A DNA stretch of 33,957 bases from Sphingobacterium bovisgrunnientis (lineage in GTDB: Bacteria > Bacteroidota > Bacteroidia > Sphingobacteriales > Sphingobacteriaceae), in the NCBI RefSeq assembly GCF_009829085.1, contig NZ_WUQY01000034.1, forward strand, positions 1 to 33,957, in the 5' to 3' direction. Every line of letters begins with the position of its first letter. Positions within the stretch are counted from its first letter, which is position 1. Shown piece after piece: positions 7,346-15,398 of this stretch. A program made the position numbers and the translations under genes. A model generated the notes under the pieces. The model worked only from the letters and a program-made list of their open reading frames with translations, searched no databases and was not told the DNA's origin.

Positions 7346-7983
7346 CCTCTCACAAAAGGGTTTGTTTTTTTCTCAAATCCAATAGTCGTGGTGGGACCGT
7401 GGCCAGGATATACTTCGACATTTTCAGGTAACCTGTAGATACTTTTTTGTATACTATTTAAAAGTGTCTGATGATCACCACCAGGCAAATCTGTGCGACC
7501 TATACTATTCTGAAATAACACATCACCACCTATTAAAATTTTTTGGTCAGCGATATAATAACATAAATGACCAGGAGAATGGCCTGGCGCAAAAATAGCC
7601 TCTATTTTATGACCTCCGAATTCAATAATCTCTTTATCTTGAAGGAATGTTTCTGGAATAGGCGATGTTTCGTATCGGAAACCCATTTGCGGGGCGTAGT
7701 TTTCTACAGAAACAAGAACAGGAACTTCAAATTCATGAAAATTTGGTTTTAATCCCCAATTTTCGTGAATGAAATGGTTTCCAAGTACATGATCAATATG
7801 ACAATGTGTATTTAATAGTAAAGTCGGTTTAAGATTATTATTCACAATAAAATCTTTAAAATAACTTTGTTCTTGTAATGAGTGCATTCCGGGATCTATA
7901 ATTACACAATTACCTTCCTGATCGATAAGTAGATACGTGTTTTCTTGGTATGGATTAAATGTAAATGTTTCAATAGTTAACAT
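7342..7983 (-). CDS. Metallo-beta-lactamase-fold hydrolase, glyoxalase II-like
   Basis: A 213-residue cytosolic hydrolase with an intact metal site: H60-x-H62-x-D64-H65 in NTHCHIDHVLGN, His135 in APGHSPGH, Asp154 in IGGDVLF and His195 in YPGHGPTTTIG. The layout and length match the short hydroxyacylglutathione-hydrolase-like proteins common in Bacteroidota; the actual thioester or other substrate is unknown. It starts 17 bp after gldD and overlaps the permease start by 4 bp. The upstream aroE gives no obvious metabolic link. Confidence 0.88.
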   Translation of the reverse strand: MLTIETFTFNPYQENTYLLIDQEGNCVIIDPGMHSLQEQSYFKDFIVNNNLKPTLLLNTHCHIDHVLGNHFIHENWGLKPNFHEFEVPVLVSVENYAPQMGFRYETSPIPETFLQDKEIIEFGGHKIEAIFAPGHSPGHLCYYIADQKILIGGDVLFQNSIGRTDLPGGDHQTLLNSIQKSIYRLPENVEVYPGHGPTTTIGFEKKTNPFVRG

Positions 7984-8000
7984 GAATCAAATTTAACTAT

Positions 8001-8579
8001 TTATTTCCATCTAATCGTAGAAATCATGTGCTGAATGTCTGATTTTAGAAATTCAAGAACGGGTTGAATAGAATCTAGGTTTGGTTTTTCATTAAAATAT
8101 AAAGCACCTCTCAAATAATGATTTTTCTGGTCGGATACAAAAAATTGAAAATTAGAGGCGGTATTTCCTTGTATATTGTAGACAAGTCCATGAACATTAT
8201 TTTCTGGGTTAGCAATTTTTTGCTGATCAATAGCAGTTGCTTTTGTCGTATGCTTAAATACGAATGCCCTTGCGTCTTCTGTTAATGCATCCAGCGTTGC
8301 GAATTTATCAATTGCAAAGTAGCTCAAATGTAAACGGGCATTGAATTGTGGGAAATCAATGTTTTTCCAACAAGGTTTCGCATTTTTATTCGTATCATCA
8401 ATTAATAAGCTGTAGGCAGGAATGTCAAATAGAAAGGGACACCCAACTACTGATTGATTCGTGTATTTTTTTTCTGGAAAATGAATGCGATGATAAGCTT
8501 TTGGTTTAGGACTGTAATCTGTATTTTGACAGCTAAAGAAACAAAAAACTATGAATAATAAAACTACTGTACGTGACAT
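8001..8579 (-). CDS. gldD: Gliding-motility lipoprotein GldD
   Basis: A 192-residue lipoprotein. The signal peptide MSRTVVLLFIVFCFFSC puts the lipidated Cys at 17. The family landmarks are present: YSPKPKAYHRIHFPEKKY near the start, a CPFLFDIP strand, CWKNIDFPQFNARLHLSY, and the C-terminal NHYLRGALYFNEKPNLDS followed by IRWK at the very end. GldD is needed for gliding and type IX secretion in flavobacteria, yet it is conserved in non-gliding relatives, where its role is less clear. No gldB or other gliding genes lie beside it here. The start codon follows directly on the aroE stop, so it is co-translated in the operon. Confidence 0.92.
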   Translation of the reverse strand: MSRTVVLLFIVFCFFSCQNTDYSPKPKAYHRIHFPEKKYTNQSVVGCPFLFDIPAYSLLIDDTNKNAKPCWKNIDFPQFNARLHLSYFAIDKFATLDALTEDARAFVFKHTTKATAIDQQKIANPENNVHGLVYNIQGNTASNFQFFVSDQKNHYLRGALYFNEKPNLDSIQPVLEFLKSDIQHMISTIRWK

Positions 8580-9329
8580 CTAAAAGGTGTTACTCCAAAT
8601 TTCCCAGTTTTTTTCAGCTTGCAATAAAAGCATTTCGTAACCATTTTTGATTACAGCCCCTCTTTCTTTGCCTTTTTTTAGGAATAATGTCTCCTCCGGA
8701 TTGTATATTAAATCATAAAGTAAATGATTCTTACCAATGCCATTATATGGAATGTTGGGACAACTATCCATATTAGGGTAAGTTCCGACTGGAGAACAGT
8801 TTATTATTAACGAATGCTCTGAAATTAACTTTTCGTCCAAGTCTTCATAAGTCAAATCACCCGTATCTTTATTGCGACTCACAATTTTGTATGGAATACC
8901 TAATTGATCAAGAGAGTGGAATACGGCTTTGGCAGCTCCGCCATTTCCTAATACTAAAGCTTGTGAGTGATTTGGCAATAATAGAGGCTCCAAAGATTTT
9001 TGAAGTCCATAAGCATCCGTATTGTATCCCTTTAAAAAAGATTTCCCATCTTTATATGAAATCGTGATGCAATTGACAGCCTTCATAACTGATGCTTCCT
9101 CAGACAATTCATCTAAATAGGGGATAACCGCCTGCTTGTGTGGAAGGGTAACATTGAATCCTCGAAATGTTTGATCTTGGTCAAAAATTTTCGGAAATTG
9201 ATCAATATGCTCAATAGCATATGTGTCGTAATGCACATTGTCAATATTTTCTTTTTCGAATTTTGTTAAATAGTAATTTTTAGAAAAGGAATGTCCCAAA
9301 GGATATCCAATTAACCCTAACTTAATCAT
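8580..9329 (-). CDS. aroE: Shikimate dehydrogenase
   Basis: A 249-residue NADP-dependent enzyme that reduces 3-dehydroshikimate to shikimate in the chorismate pathway. The substrate domain has LIGYPLGHSFSKNYY and the catalytic pair Lys65 (NVTLPHK) and Asp105 (GYNTDAYG). The NADP-binding glycine loop is VLGNGGAAKAV at about 126-136. The C-terminal NGYEMLLLQAEKNWEIW helix closes the active site. It is about 20 residues shorter than E. coli AroE, as is common in Bacteroidota. It overlaps the TPR gene by 8 bp and abuts gldD without a gap. Confidence 0.95.
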   Translation of the reverse strand: MIKLGLIGYPLGHSFSKNYYLTKFEKENIDNVHYDTYAIEHIDQFPKIFDQDQTFRGFNVTLPHKQAVIPYLDELSEEASVMKAVNCITISYKDGKSFLKGYNTDAYGLQKSLEPLLLPNHSQALVLGNGGAAKAVFHSLDQLGIPYKIVSRNKDTGDLTYEDLDEKLISEHSLIINCSPVGTYPNMDSCPNIPYNGIGKNHLLYDLIYNPEETLFLKKGKERGAVIKNGYEMLLLQAEKNWEIWSNTF

Positions 9330-10740
9330 TCTTGTCGGTATACTTTTTTATGATTTCTACAATAATTTGATTTCCTTGCAATTGCGGAAGGTATTCAAAT
9401 AGTATGTGGTGTTTTTCTGGACCAAATGCCAAAGCAAGTTCTAGGAAATTTAATGCTTCAGTATATTGCCCATTTGCAAATAAGTACGCAACTAATCTAT
9501 AATACAATTCTGGAGCTTCTGTGTTAATTTTTATCGCTTCAGAAATTGTTTCAATAGCTTCGTTTATCTTATTTTGTTCAAAATATATAGATGAAAAGTC
9601 CAACCACGCTTCAATGTCAGTTGGATTCAATTCCACGACTTTAGTATAAGCTAATTCCGACTCTTCAATCTGTCCTAATTTGTAACGTGCATCAGCTATT
9701 GCAAACCAATAATCTGGATTTTCATCGTCCAACTCTAAGGCTTTTTTGTAAAAGTGCAAAGACTCAAAATAGCGTTCTTCGAAATCTAGTGTTACCCCAA
9801 TGCCAAACCAAGCGTCTGCCATCTCAGTATCTAGTTTGACCGCTTTTTTATAATAATCACGTGCGGTATCCATTAACTCCAACTTCTCGTAGCATTCCCC
9901 AATAGCACAATACGTATCTGCGTTTGGTTGTTCATACTCAAAAGTTTGCTTATAAATTTCAATAGCTTCGGTGTATCGATCCAAATTCACTAACGCATTT
10001 CCTTTGTTGAAATAAGCAGATGAAAAACTTTCATTAATCAATATGGCATAATCGTAGGCATCAATTGCTTCTTCATATCGGCTAAGTTTATGAAATGCGT
10101 TACCCAAATAGTACCAGCAATTATAAGAATATGGATCTTGATCAATTAACTTAGTGAAAAATTCTAGACATTCTTCCTTTTCATCTAGCACATCGTAACA
10201 AAAGTTGAGTTCTAATAACGCATCAGGATTATCTACAGATATTTTAAGTGATTTCTTTAAGAAATTCTTGGCTTTAGAAAAATTGGCTTGCATTTGATAT
10301 ATAGTAGCCAATTGATGGTATATTTCAGCTTTATTTTCAGCATTTTCTAATGCCTGATTAAACAGTTCTTCTGAAGTTTCAAACATCCCTTGTGAAGCAT
10401 ATATGGATGCTTTGATAAGCAGAATGTCAGAATCCGAAGGTTCTAAAGATTCAGCTTTCTCGATGGCTTCAAGTGCTAAAGAAAATTGACGCATCAGCGA
10501 AAGAATTTGCGCTTTCTTAGCAAAGAATCCAGCTTCATAGGGGTGTTGGCTGGTTGCAAATTCAATGACCTGCAAAGCCTTTATGGAATCGTTCTTGTCA
10601 GAATAAAAATCTATTATACTCTCAAAAGTATTTGCGTCAAAAAAATATTGATCCTCGTTTCGAATCATTTCTTCAAAACGGTTTACAAATTTTTTTTGCT
10701 CTTCTGCTGATCCAAAGTCAAATTCCTCTTCCATATCCAT
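9322..10740 (-). CDS. Tetratricopeptide-repeat protein
   Basis: A 472-residue protein without signal peptide or membrane segment, so probably cytosolic. After an acidic N-terminus it consists of about eleven TPR units; clear ones are YEEAIDAYDYAILINESFSS, YTEAIEIYKQTFEYEQPNAD and YFESLHFYKKALELDDENPD. TPR arrays bind partner proteins; the partner is unknown. It heads the operon with aroE, gldD, a metallo-hydrolase and a LolC/E-type permease and overlaps aroE by 8 bp. ATG at 10740 or the next Met (10734) are both possible. TATTTTTC about 14 nt upstream resembles a -7 box with a C in the last position. Confidence 0.88.
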   Translation of the reverse strand: MDMEEEFDFGSAEEQKKFVNRFEEMIRNEDQYFFDANTFESIIDFYSDKNDSIKALQVIEFATSQHPYEAGFFAKKAQILSLMRQFSLALEAIEKAESLEPSDSDILLIKASIYASQGMFETSEELFNQALENAENKAEIYHQLATIYQMQANFSKAKNFLKKSLKISVDNPDALLELNFCYDVLDEKEECLEFFTKLIDQDPYSYNCWYYLGNAFHKLSRYEEAIDAYDYAILINESFSSAYFNKGNALVNLDRYTEAIEIYKQTFEYEQPNADTYCAIGECYEKLELMDTARDYYKKAVKLDTEMADAWFGIGVTLDFEERYFESLHFYKKALELDDENPDYWFAIADARYKLGQIEESELAYTKVVELNPTDIEAWLDFSSIYFEQNKINEAIETISEAIKINTEAPELYYRLVAYLFANGQYTEALNFLELALAFGPEKHHILFEYLPQLQGNQIIVEIIKKYTDKND

Positions 10741-10842
10741 TCCAATTTAGTGAAAAATACGCTTTTTATATATAACGCTTTTAAATTATTTTCCACATAT
10801 CCACAAGTTTAGAGTATGCTGTGGTGTAAAGGTTTAAAAACT

Positions 10843-10875
10843 AAGAAGCCGTCACATAATATGTGACGGCTTCTT
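10843..10875 (-). terminator. Strong intrinsic terminator of the ompA-family gene
   Basis: A perfect 15-bp stem (arms 10843-10857 and 10861-10875) with a 3-nt loop, GC-rich in the middle (GCCGTCACAT). On the minus strand it is followed by AGTTTTT. It lies 25 nt after the porin stop and separates it from the TPR operon. Confidence 0.9.
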
Positions 10876-10900
10876 TATGCTAAATAATTATAAATTATAA

Positions 10901-12301
10901 TTATTTTTTGATCTCAACACGACGGTTTTGAACACGTCCTTCTTCAGTCGCATTTGAAGCAATTGGATTAGCTTCACCGTAACCATTTGCATTAATGCTT
11001 GAAGCAGCAACACCAGCGTTAACTAAGTATTGTTTTACAGCGTTAGCACGGTCTTTAGATAAGTTAATGTTGTATTCTTCAGTACCTTCTGCAGAAGCAT
11101 ATCCGTCTAAAGTAACTGTACCATTTGAATCACGTAATTCTTTAGCTAATTTATCCAAAGTAGCATATGATTCTGTTTTCAATACTGAACTATCAAACTC
11201 GAAACCGATAGGAGCAAAATATGCATTTGAAGTTAATTCTTGCTTAGGCTCAGGGAATTTGATTGGACATCCAGAACCATCAACTACTGTGCCAGCAGGA
11301 GTGTTAGGGCATTTATCAAATTTGTCAGAAACACCGTCGCCATCAGAATCTTTACCTAATTGATCAACTGTACCTTCTAAAGTAGAAACACGTTGTTTTA
11401 ATGCTTCAACTTCGTTACGTAATGAAGGGTCTTTCAATTCATCGTATAATGTAGATACTGGGTTAGCAAAAGTTAAGTTTTCTTTATCGCGAGAACCTAA
11501 TGTAAATTCTAAACCACCGTATAGGTTTGAGAATTTTTGTTTTCCAGTAGAAAAATCAGATGGTCCATAGAAATAGTTATCATCAGTGAAGTTCATAGTG
11601 TAACCTAAGTTCAATGCTACAACTTCAGATAATTTAAATTTAACACCAACACCTACAGGAACGTATGCTGCTAATTTATAATCTCTATCACCAGTAGGTT
11701 CACGATCTCCGAAAATTTCTTCACCCCAGTTACCTTTGTTGTCAAAAGAAGCACCAGTGAAGTCGTTGTTCGCGTATAATACTGGATTATTAGCTAAAAC
11801 ACCTAAACCAACTTTAGCGTAAAAATTAACAGCATTTTCTCTTCTTAAAAAGTCAATAGTTCCTAATTGGAAAACACCATTTAAACTAGCTGCCCAGTTT
11901 ACTTCTGTGATTGCTGACTTTGATCCAGCTGTTAACCATTGGTTAGTTTCAACAGCGCCATTACCAGTAGATCCTGATAAATCATGGTTGTAAGTTTTAA
12001 CTTTACCACGGTTACCTTCTAATTCTAATCCGAATAAGTGAGAGAATTGTTTACGGATTGTTAAACCATAGTATTCTCCAACTTTATTTTGGAAAAGACC
12101 AACTTTTTGACCGTAAGCATTTGAACCACCGATAATAGCATTAGGAGTTGTGATACCACCTTGTAAGCCAATTGACCATGTTCTGTATTGAGAACGGCCA
12201 CCGAATACAGTAGGAGTTTGTGCTTGAGCTACATCAGCGTAACCTAAAGCGGCTACTAAAGAAGCGGCAACAGCTGTTTTTTTAATTGTAGAATAGTTCA
12301 T
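10901..12301 (-). CDS. OmpA-family outer-membrane protein
   Basis: A 466-residue major outer-membrane protein. The signal peptide (KKTAVAASLVAALGYADVAQ) ends at about residue 28. An eight-stranded-type beta-barrel of about 230 residues follows, then a linker with a short coiled segment (LRNEVEALKQRVSTLEGTV). Next is a thrombospondin type 3-like calcium motif (DSDGDGVSDKFDKCP, about 319-333). The C-terminal OmpA peptidoglycan-binding domain (about 355-466) has FEFDSSVLKT, LSKDRANAVKQYL and the NRRVEI end. It ties the outer membrane to the cell wall. Codon choice is visibly narrower than in the neighbours (many GCT, GTT, GGT and AAC), which points to high expression, as does the strong terminator. 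It is a single-gene unit. Confidence 0.93.
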   Translation of the reverse strand: MNYSTIKKTAVAASLVAALGYADVAQAQTPTVFGGRSQYRTWSIGLQGGITTPNAIIGGSNAYGQKVGLFQNKVGEYYGLTIRKQFSHLFGLELEGNRGKVKTYNHDLSGSTGNGAVETNQWLTAGSKSAITEVNWAASLNGVFQLGTIDFLRRENAVNFYAKVGLGVLANNPVLYANNDFTGASFDNKGNWGEEIFGDREPTGDRDYKLAAYVPVGVGVKFKLSEVVALNLGYTMNFTDDNYFYGPSDFSTGKQKFSNLYGGLEFTLGSRDKENLTFANPVSTLYDELKDPSLRNEVEALKQRVSTLEGTVDQLGKDSDGDGVSDKFDKCPNTPAGTVVDGSGCPIKFPEPKQELTSNAYFAPIGFEFDSSVLKTESYATLDKLAKELRDSNGTVTLDGYASAEGTEEYNINLSKDRANAVKQYLVNAGVAASSINANGYGEANPIASNATEEGRVQNRRVEIKK

Positions 12302-12501
12302 ACTCTTTTTTGTTTAAGGTTATAAAAATTTTTAATTGTTTTCTAATTTAACATTACTTAACAATAATGATGCCAAAAAAATAAACGCGATCAAGTGTTA
12401 AATAAATGACTAATGTAGTCAAAATTTGACGTAAAACTAAATAATTGGTTATAATCTAGCAACTCGTATCATTAAAAAGTTACACGATATTCAATAAAAA
12501 A

Positions 12502-12535
12502 AATAGTGACGTGGTATTTTGTCCACATCACTATT
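12502..12535 (-). terminator. Intrinsic terminator of the phosphate-transport operon
   Basis: A 13-bp stem (12502-12514 with 12523-12535) around an 8-nt loop. The one imperfect pair is a G-U wobble when read on the minus strand, and the arm is followed there by TTTTTTTT. It lies 10 nt past the pit stop codon. Confidence 0.88.
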
Positions 12536-12545
12536 CTTTTTTATA

Positions 12546-13556
12546 TTATAATATATAATGAATAATTGCTAAAGTAATACCACCAAGTACTGCACTGACT
12601 GGTATTGTTAATACCCAGGCCCAAAGTAAACTTATCGTCACCCCCCATCTTACAGCAGAGACTCTTTTCACTACACCTACACCGATGATTGCACCAGTGA
12701 TCGTATGTGTCGTTGATGCTGGAATACCGAAGTGTTCAGTGATACCTAATGTAACAGCACCCGCACTTTCAGCACTTACACCTTCTAATGGAGTAACTTT
12801 AGTGATTTTAGTACCCATTGTTTTCACAATTTTCCAACCGCCACTCATTGTTCCTAATGCAATAGCCGCGTAACAAGAGATTGGAATCCATTCGGGCATT
12901 TGCTCTCCAGCTGTTGCTGCACCTCCAGCAATCATCGCTACGAAAATAATACCCATTACTTTTTGGGCATCGTTACCACCATGTGCAAAGCTTAATCCTG
13001 CAGAAGAAATTAATTGAAGAATTTTAAACCATTTCTCGGCCACACGAGGTTTTGCATTGCGGCATATATTGATAATTATAAGTGTAATAATTATGGATAT
13101 GGTCATACCAATGACTGGCGCGAGTACTATAAAAGAAATGATTTTTAAAGTTGCACTAATATTAATAGCATCGATTGGATTTGCTCCTAAAAATAAAGCA
13201 TAAGCCATACCCGAACCCGCAAAACCACCAATTAATGTATGCGAAGAACTTGAAGGAATACCGTAGTACCATGTAAACAAATTCCAAGAGATAGCTGCTA
13301 CTAATCCTGCGAAGATAACTTCTAAGGTAATATATTCTTCTAATACCGTTTTCGCGATTGTATTGGCAACTTTGTGATCTGTGAAATAAAAGTATGCTGC
13401 AAAATTGAAAATCGCAGCCCAAAGTACAGCCATAAATGGTGTTAATACTTTGGTCGAAACTATTGTGGCGATTGAATTAGCTGCATCGTGGAATCCATTG
13501 ATATAATCAAATGCAATGGCCAAGACAATAACTACCACTAATAATGTTGTAATCAT
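12546..13556 (-). CDS. pit: Inorganic phosphate transporter, PiT family
   Basis: A 336-residue inner-membrane protein that imports phosphate, probably as a metal-phosphate/proton symport. It has the two inverted PiT signatures: DYINGFHDAANSIATIVSTK near the N-terminus and SFAHGGNDAQKVMGII in the middle, and about ten hydrophobic helices. SSSHTLIGGFAGSG and PASTTHTITGAIIGVG are the paired re-entrant segments of the family. The short form without a large central loop is typical when a DUF47 partner is encoded next door, and one lies 33 bp upstream. The pair probably shares the promoter at 14254-14287. Confidence 0.94.
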   Translation of the reverse strand: MITTLLVVVIVLAIAFDYINGFHDAANSIATIVSTKVLTPFMAVLWAAIFNFAAYFYFTDHKVANTIAKTVLEEYITLEVIFAGLVAAISWNLFTWYYGIPSSSSHTLIGGFAGSGMAYALFLGANPIDAINISATLKIISFIVLAPVIGMTISIIITLIIINICRNAKPRVAEKWFKILQLISSAGLSFAHGGNDAQKVMGIIFVAMIAGGAATAGEQMPEWIPISCYAAIALGTMSGGWKIVKTMGTKITKVTPLEGVSAESAGAVTLGITEHFGIPASTTHTITGAIIGVGVVKRVSAVRWGVTISLLWAWVLTIPVSAVLGGITLAIIHYIL

Positions 13557-13589
13557 GTTGAATGAATTAAAGTAGATTAATATAAATGA

Positions 13590-14237
13590 TTAGGCATTCT
13601 TAACCAGAATACTTTCTAATACATTCGCTACATCTTCACATTTGTCCGTAGCATCTTCCATTGCTGACAAAACTTCTTTATGTTTGATTAAAGAGATTGC
13701 ATCTGTTTCGAATTCGAAAAGATCTGCTACCGCTCTGTCAAAGATGTAATCTGCTTTGTTTTCAACACTGTTAATTCGTACGCAAGAATCCGTAATGTTG
13801 CGGATATTTTTTAAATCCTTTAATTCGAATAATGCTTTAGCAACATGTTCTGTAGCTTCTAAGATCAATTCTGTTAATTCAATCATAGGCTGCGTAGTTT
13901 TTTCTACTTTGTATAATTGAATACGATTCGAAGCACCATGAATAAAGTCTGCCACATCGTCCAAAGAACTTGCTAATGCGTGGATATCTTCTCTATCAAA
14001 TGGTGTGATGAAATTACGTCCTAATTCAAGGTGGATCTGGTGGGTGATATTATCTCCAACATGCTCTAAATCTTCAAGTTTCTTAGATATAGATTTTCTG
14101 TCTTCAATATTTGGTGTGTTGACACATTCTTTTAAAAGCTTAGCCATCTCTATTAAATTGGCACCAGCTTGTTCAAATAATGGAAAGAACTTTTTATCCT
14201 TAGGGACAAAGTACTGAAAAATACTATTTAGTGACAT
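13590..14237 (-). CDS. DUF47 (PhoU-like) Pit accessory protein
   Basis: A 215-residue all-helical cytosolic protein of the DUF47/TIGR00153 family, related in fold to PhoU. Family landmarks are FVPKDKKFFPLFEQAGANL at the N-terminus, a conserved acidic run LEDLEHVGDNITHQI, then TPFDREDIHALASSLDDVADF and SAMEDATDKCEDVANVLE at the C-terminus. The two E/DxxxD-type stretches are those that bind metals in PhoU. Proteins of this family modulate the adjacent Pit transporter. It is the first gene of the DUF47-pit operon, just after a histidine-kinase gene, which suggests phosphate signalling. Confidence 0.92.
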   Translation of the reverse strand: MSLNSIFQYFVPKDKKFFPLFEQAGANLIEMAKLLKECVNTPNIEDRKSISKKLEDLEHVGDNITHQIHLELGRNFITPFDREDIHALASSLDDVADFIHGASNRIQLYKVEKTTQPMIELTELILEATEHVAKALFELKDLKNIRNITDSCVRINSVENKADYIFDRAVADLFEFETDAISLIKHKEVLSAMEDATDKCEDVANVLESILVKNA

Positions 14238-14253
14238 ATACTTATATTTTCAC

Positions 14254-14287
14254 CAAATGTATAATCTTAATGTTAATTTAATGTTAA
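14254..14287 (-). promoter_or_regulatory. DUF47-pit promoter with tandem 11-bp repeats (candidate Pho box)
   Basis: On the minus strand two adjacent 11-mers, TTAACATTAAA (14287-14277) and TTAACATTAAG (14276-14266), differ only in the last base. Four bases later comes TACATTTG (14261-14254), a perfect -7 box, 16 nt before the ATG. No TTG -33 element is present; the repeats occupy its place, as expected of an activator-dependent promoter. TTAACA repeated with 11-bp period matches the known PhoP box of Bacillus subtilis, and E. coli Pho boxes also have an 11-bp period. Binding by a PhoB/PhoP-type regulator is inference. Confidence 0.65.
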
Positions 14288-14303
14288 GTCTTTTCAGAAA
14301 TTT

Positions 14304-15341
14304 TTAGTGGTGGGCTTTTGATTTCGCTAATGTGAAACCAAATGTTGTGCCTATGCCCTCTGTGCTACGCGCATGTACGGTCTGCTCATGTGCCTCGATA
14401 ATGTGTTTTACTATAGATAAACCTAATCCTGAACCGCCAATGTCACGAGATCGACTTTTGTCGGTACGGAAAAACCGCTCGAAAACTCGAGGTATATTTT
14501 TTTCTTCAATACCAAATCCATTATCGGTCACTTCCACTAAAATCTGATCAAGAAGTGGGTAAATGTTTACTTTAGTTTTGCCGCCATCTCTTCCGTATTT
14601 AATAGAATTGTCAATCAAATTGATCAAAACTTGTTGAATACGCTGTCTGTCAGCTTTCACAAAAATCGGACTGTTATTTTTTAAATCGATAACAATTTCA
14701 ATGTTCTGCTTTTGTGCTTTATCGATTAAATGGTCAACGGTTTCTAAAATAAGTTCTACAATGTCGAATTTTTCAAGATTAATAGAAATTTGTCCTGATT
14801 CAAGTTTTGATATTTCGTCAAGATCATTCAAAAGATATGTAAGACGATCTATATTTCGGGATGCTTTATTCAAAAAATTGTTTGCCATTTCTACATCCTC
14901 CTCGATCATACCATCTTTTAAGGTTTCGATATAACCTTGAATCGCAAAAAGTGGCGTTTTGAATTCGTGTGAAATATTTGAGAGAAATTCTCTTCGAAAT
15001 TTTTCTTGTGCTTTTAATTGGTCTATTTCAGAAGACTTTTGAATCGCCCAATCGCGGACTTCTTTTTCTGTACTAAGAATAGGATCTTCACTTGCGTGCT
15101 CTGCTAAGACGACTTTCATGTCTTTGCCTAATTTGAGACTGCGAATAAGTTTATAAATATTGCTGATACGTGTGTGGATATGGTAGTGCAATATATTAGT
15201 GAGAATAATAAAACTAATCACAAAAGAGACAACCATTATCAGCAATGAATGTTGCCAATCCTGCGCATAGAAAAAACTCACACTTGCAAGTGAAAGTGAA
15301 AAACCAGCTGATATATAAAAAACTAGCAACCTAAAGTTCAT
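14304..15341 (-). CDS. Membrane sensor histidine kinase, probably PhoR-like
   Basis: A 345-residue kinase. Two membrane helices at about 5-25 and 32-52 are joined by only a few residues, so there is no periplasmic sensor domain. A linker follows, then the HisKA domain with phospho-acceptor His125 (SNISHEFKTPLFAIQGYIE) and the HATPase domain with N box NLIDNSIKYG (Asn245), G1 DNGFG (273-277) and G2 GGSGLGLSIVKH (302-308). The core resembles PhoR/ResE-type kinases. No response regulator is in the window. The next genes downstream encode DUF47 and Pit, and a kinase without an external sensor that works with a phosphate transporter and a PhoU-like protein is the PhoR pattern. The ATG directly follows the U-tract of the psd terminator. 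Confidence 0.9.
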   Translation of the reverse strand: MNFRLLVFYISAGFSLSLASVSFFYAQDWQHSLLIMVVSFVISFIILTNILHYHIHTRISNIYKLIRSLKLGKDMKVVLAEHASEDPILSTEKEVRDWAIQKSSEIDQLKAQEKFRREFLSNISHEFKTPLFAIQGYIETLKDGMIEEDVEMANNFLNKASRNIDRLTYLLNDLDEISKLESGQISINLEKFDIVELILETVDHLIDKAQKQNIEIVIDLKNNSPIFVKADRQRIQQVLINLIDNSIKYGRDGGKTKVNIYPLLDQILVEVTDNGFGIEEKNIPRVFERFFRTDKSRSRDIGGSGLGLSIVKHIIEAHEQTVHARSTEGIGTTFGFTLAKSKAHH

Positions 15342-15347
15342 AAAAAA

Positions 15348-15366
15348 AGCCTCATATTATGAGGCT
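15348..15366 (-). terminator. Intrinsic terminator of psd, fused to the kinase start codon
   Basis: On the minus strand AGCCTCAT pairs with ATGAGGCT (8 bp, 3-nt loop), followed by a run of Ts that ends directly at the kinase ATG (15341-15339). It lies 28 nt after the psd stop codon. Confidence 0.85.
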
Positions 15367-15398
15367 AAATTACTTATTTAATGTTAAGATAATATTAA
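15365..15398 (-). promoter_or_regulatory. Candidate kinase promoter with Pho-box-like repeats
   Basis: On the minus strand TTAATATTATC (15398-15388) and TTAACATTAAA (15387-15377) form an 11-bp tandem. TAATTTAG (15372-15365, 7 of 8 to the -7 consensus) follows after 4 bp. Both the second unit and the 4-bp gap are the same as at the DUF47-pit promoter. The first unit overlaps the psd stop codon, and the -7 box overlaps the first bases of the psd terminator stem. Confidence 0.5.

Noticed and set aside
10789..10804. Two DnaA-box-like strings (TTTTCCACA and ATATCCACA)
   Set aside because: Both deviate from TTATCCACA, there are only two, and no origin genes or AT-rich unwinding array are near.
10995..11363. 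122-residue frame antisense to the OmpA-family gene
   Set aside because: It is an artefact of the strongly biased codons of the real gene on the other strand; no promoter or family match.
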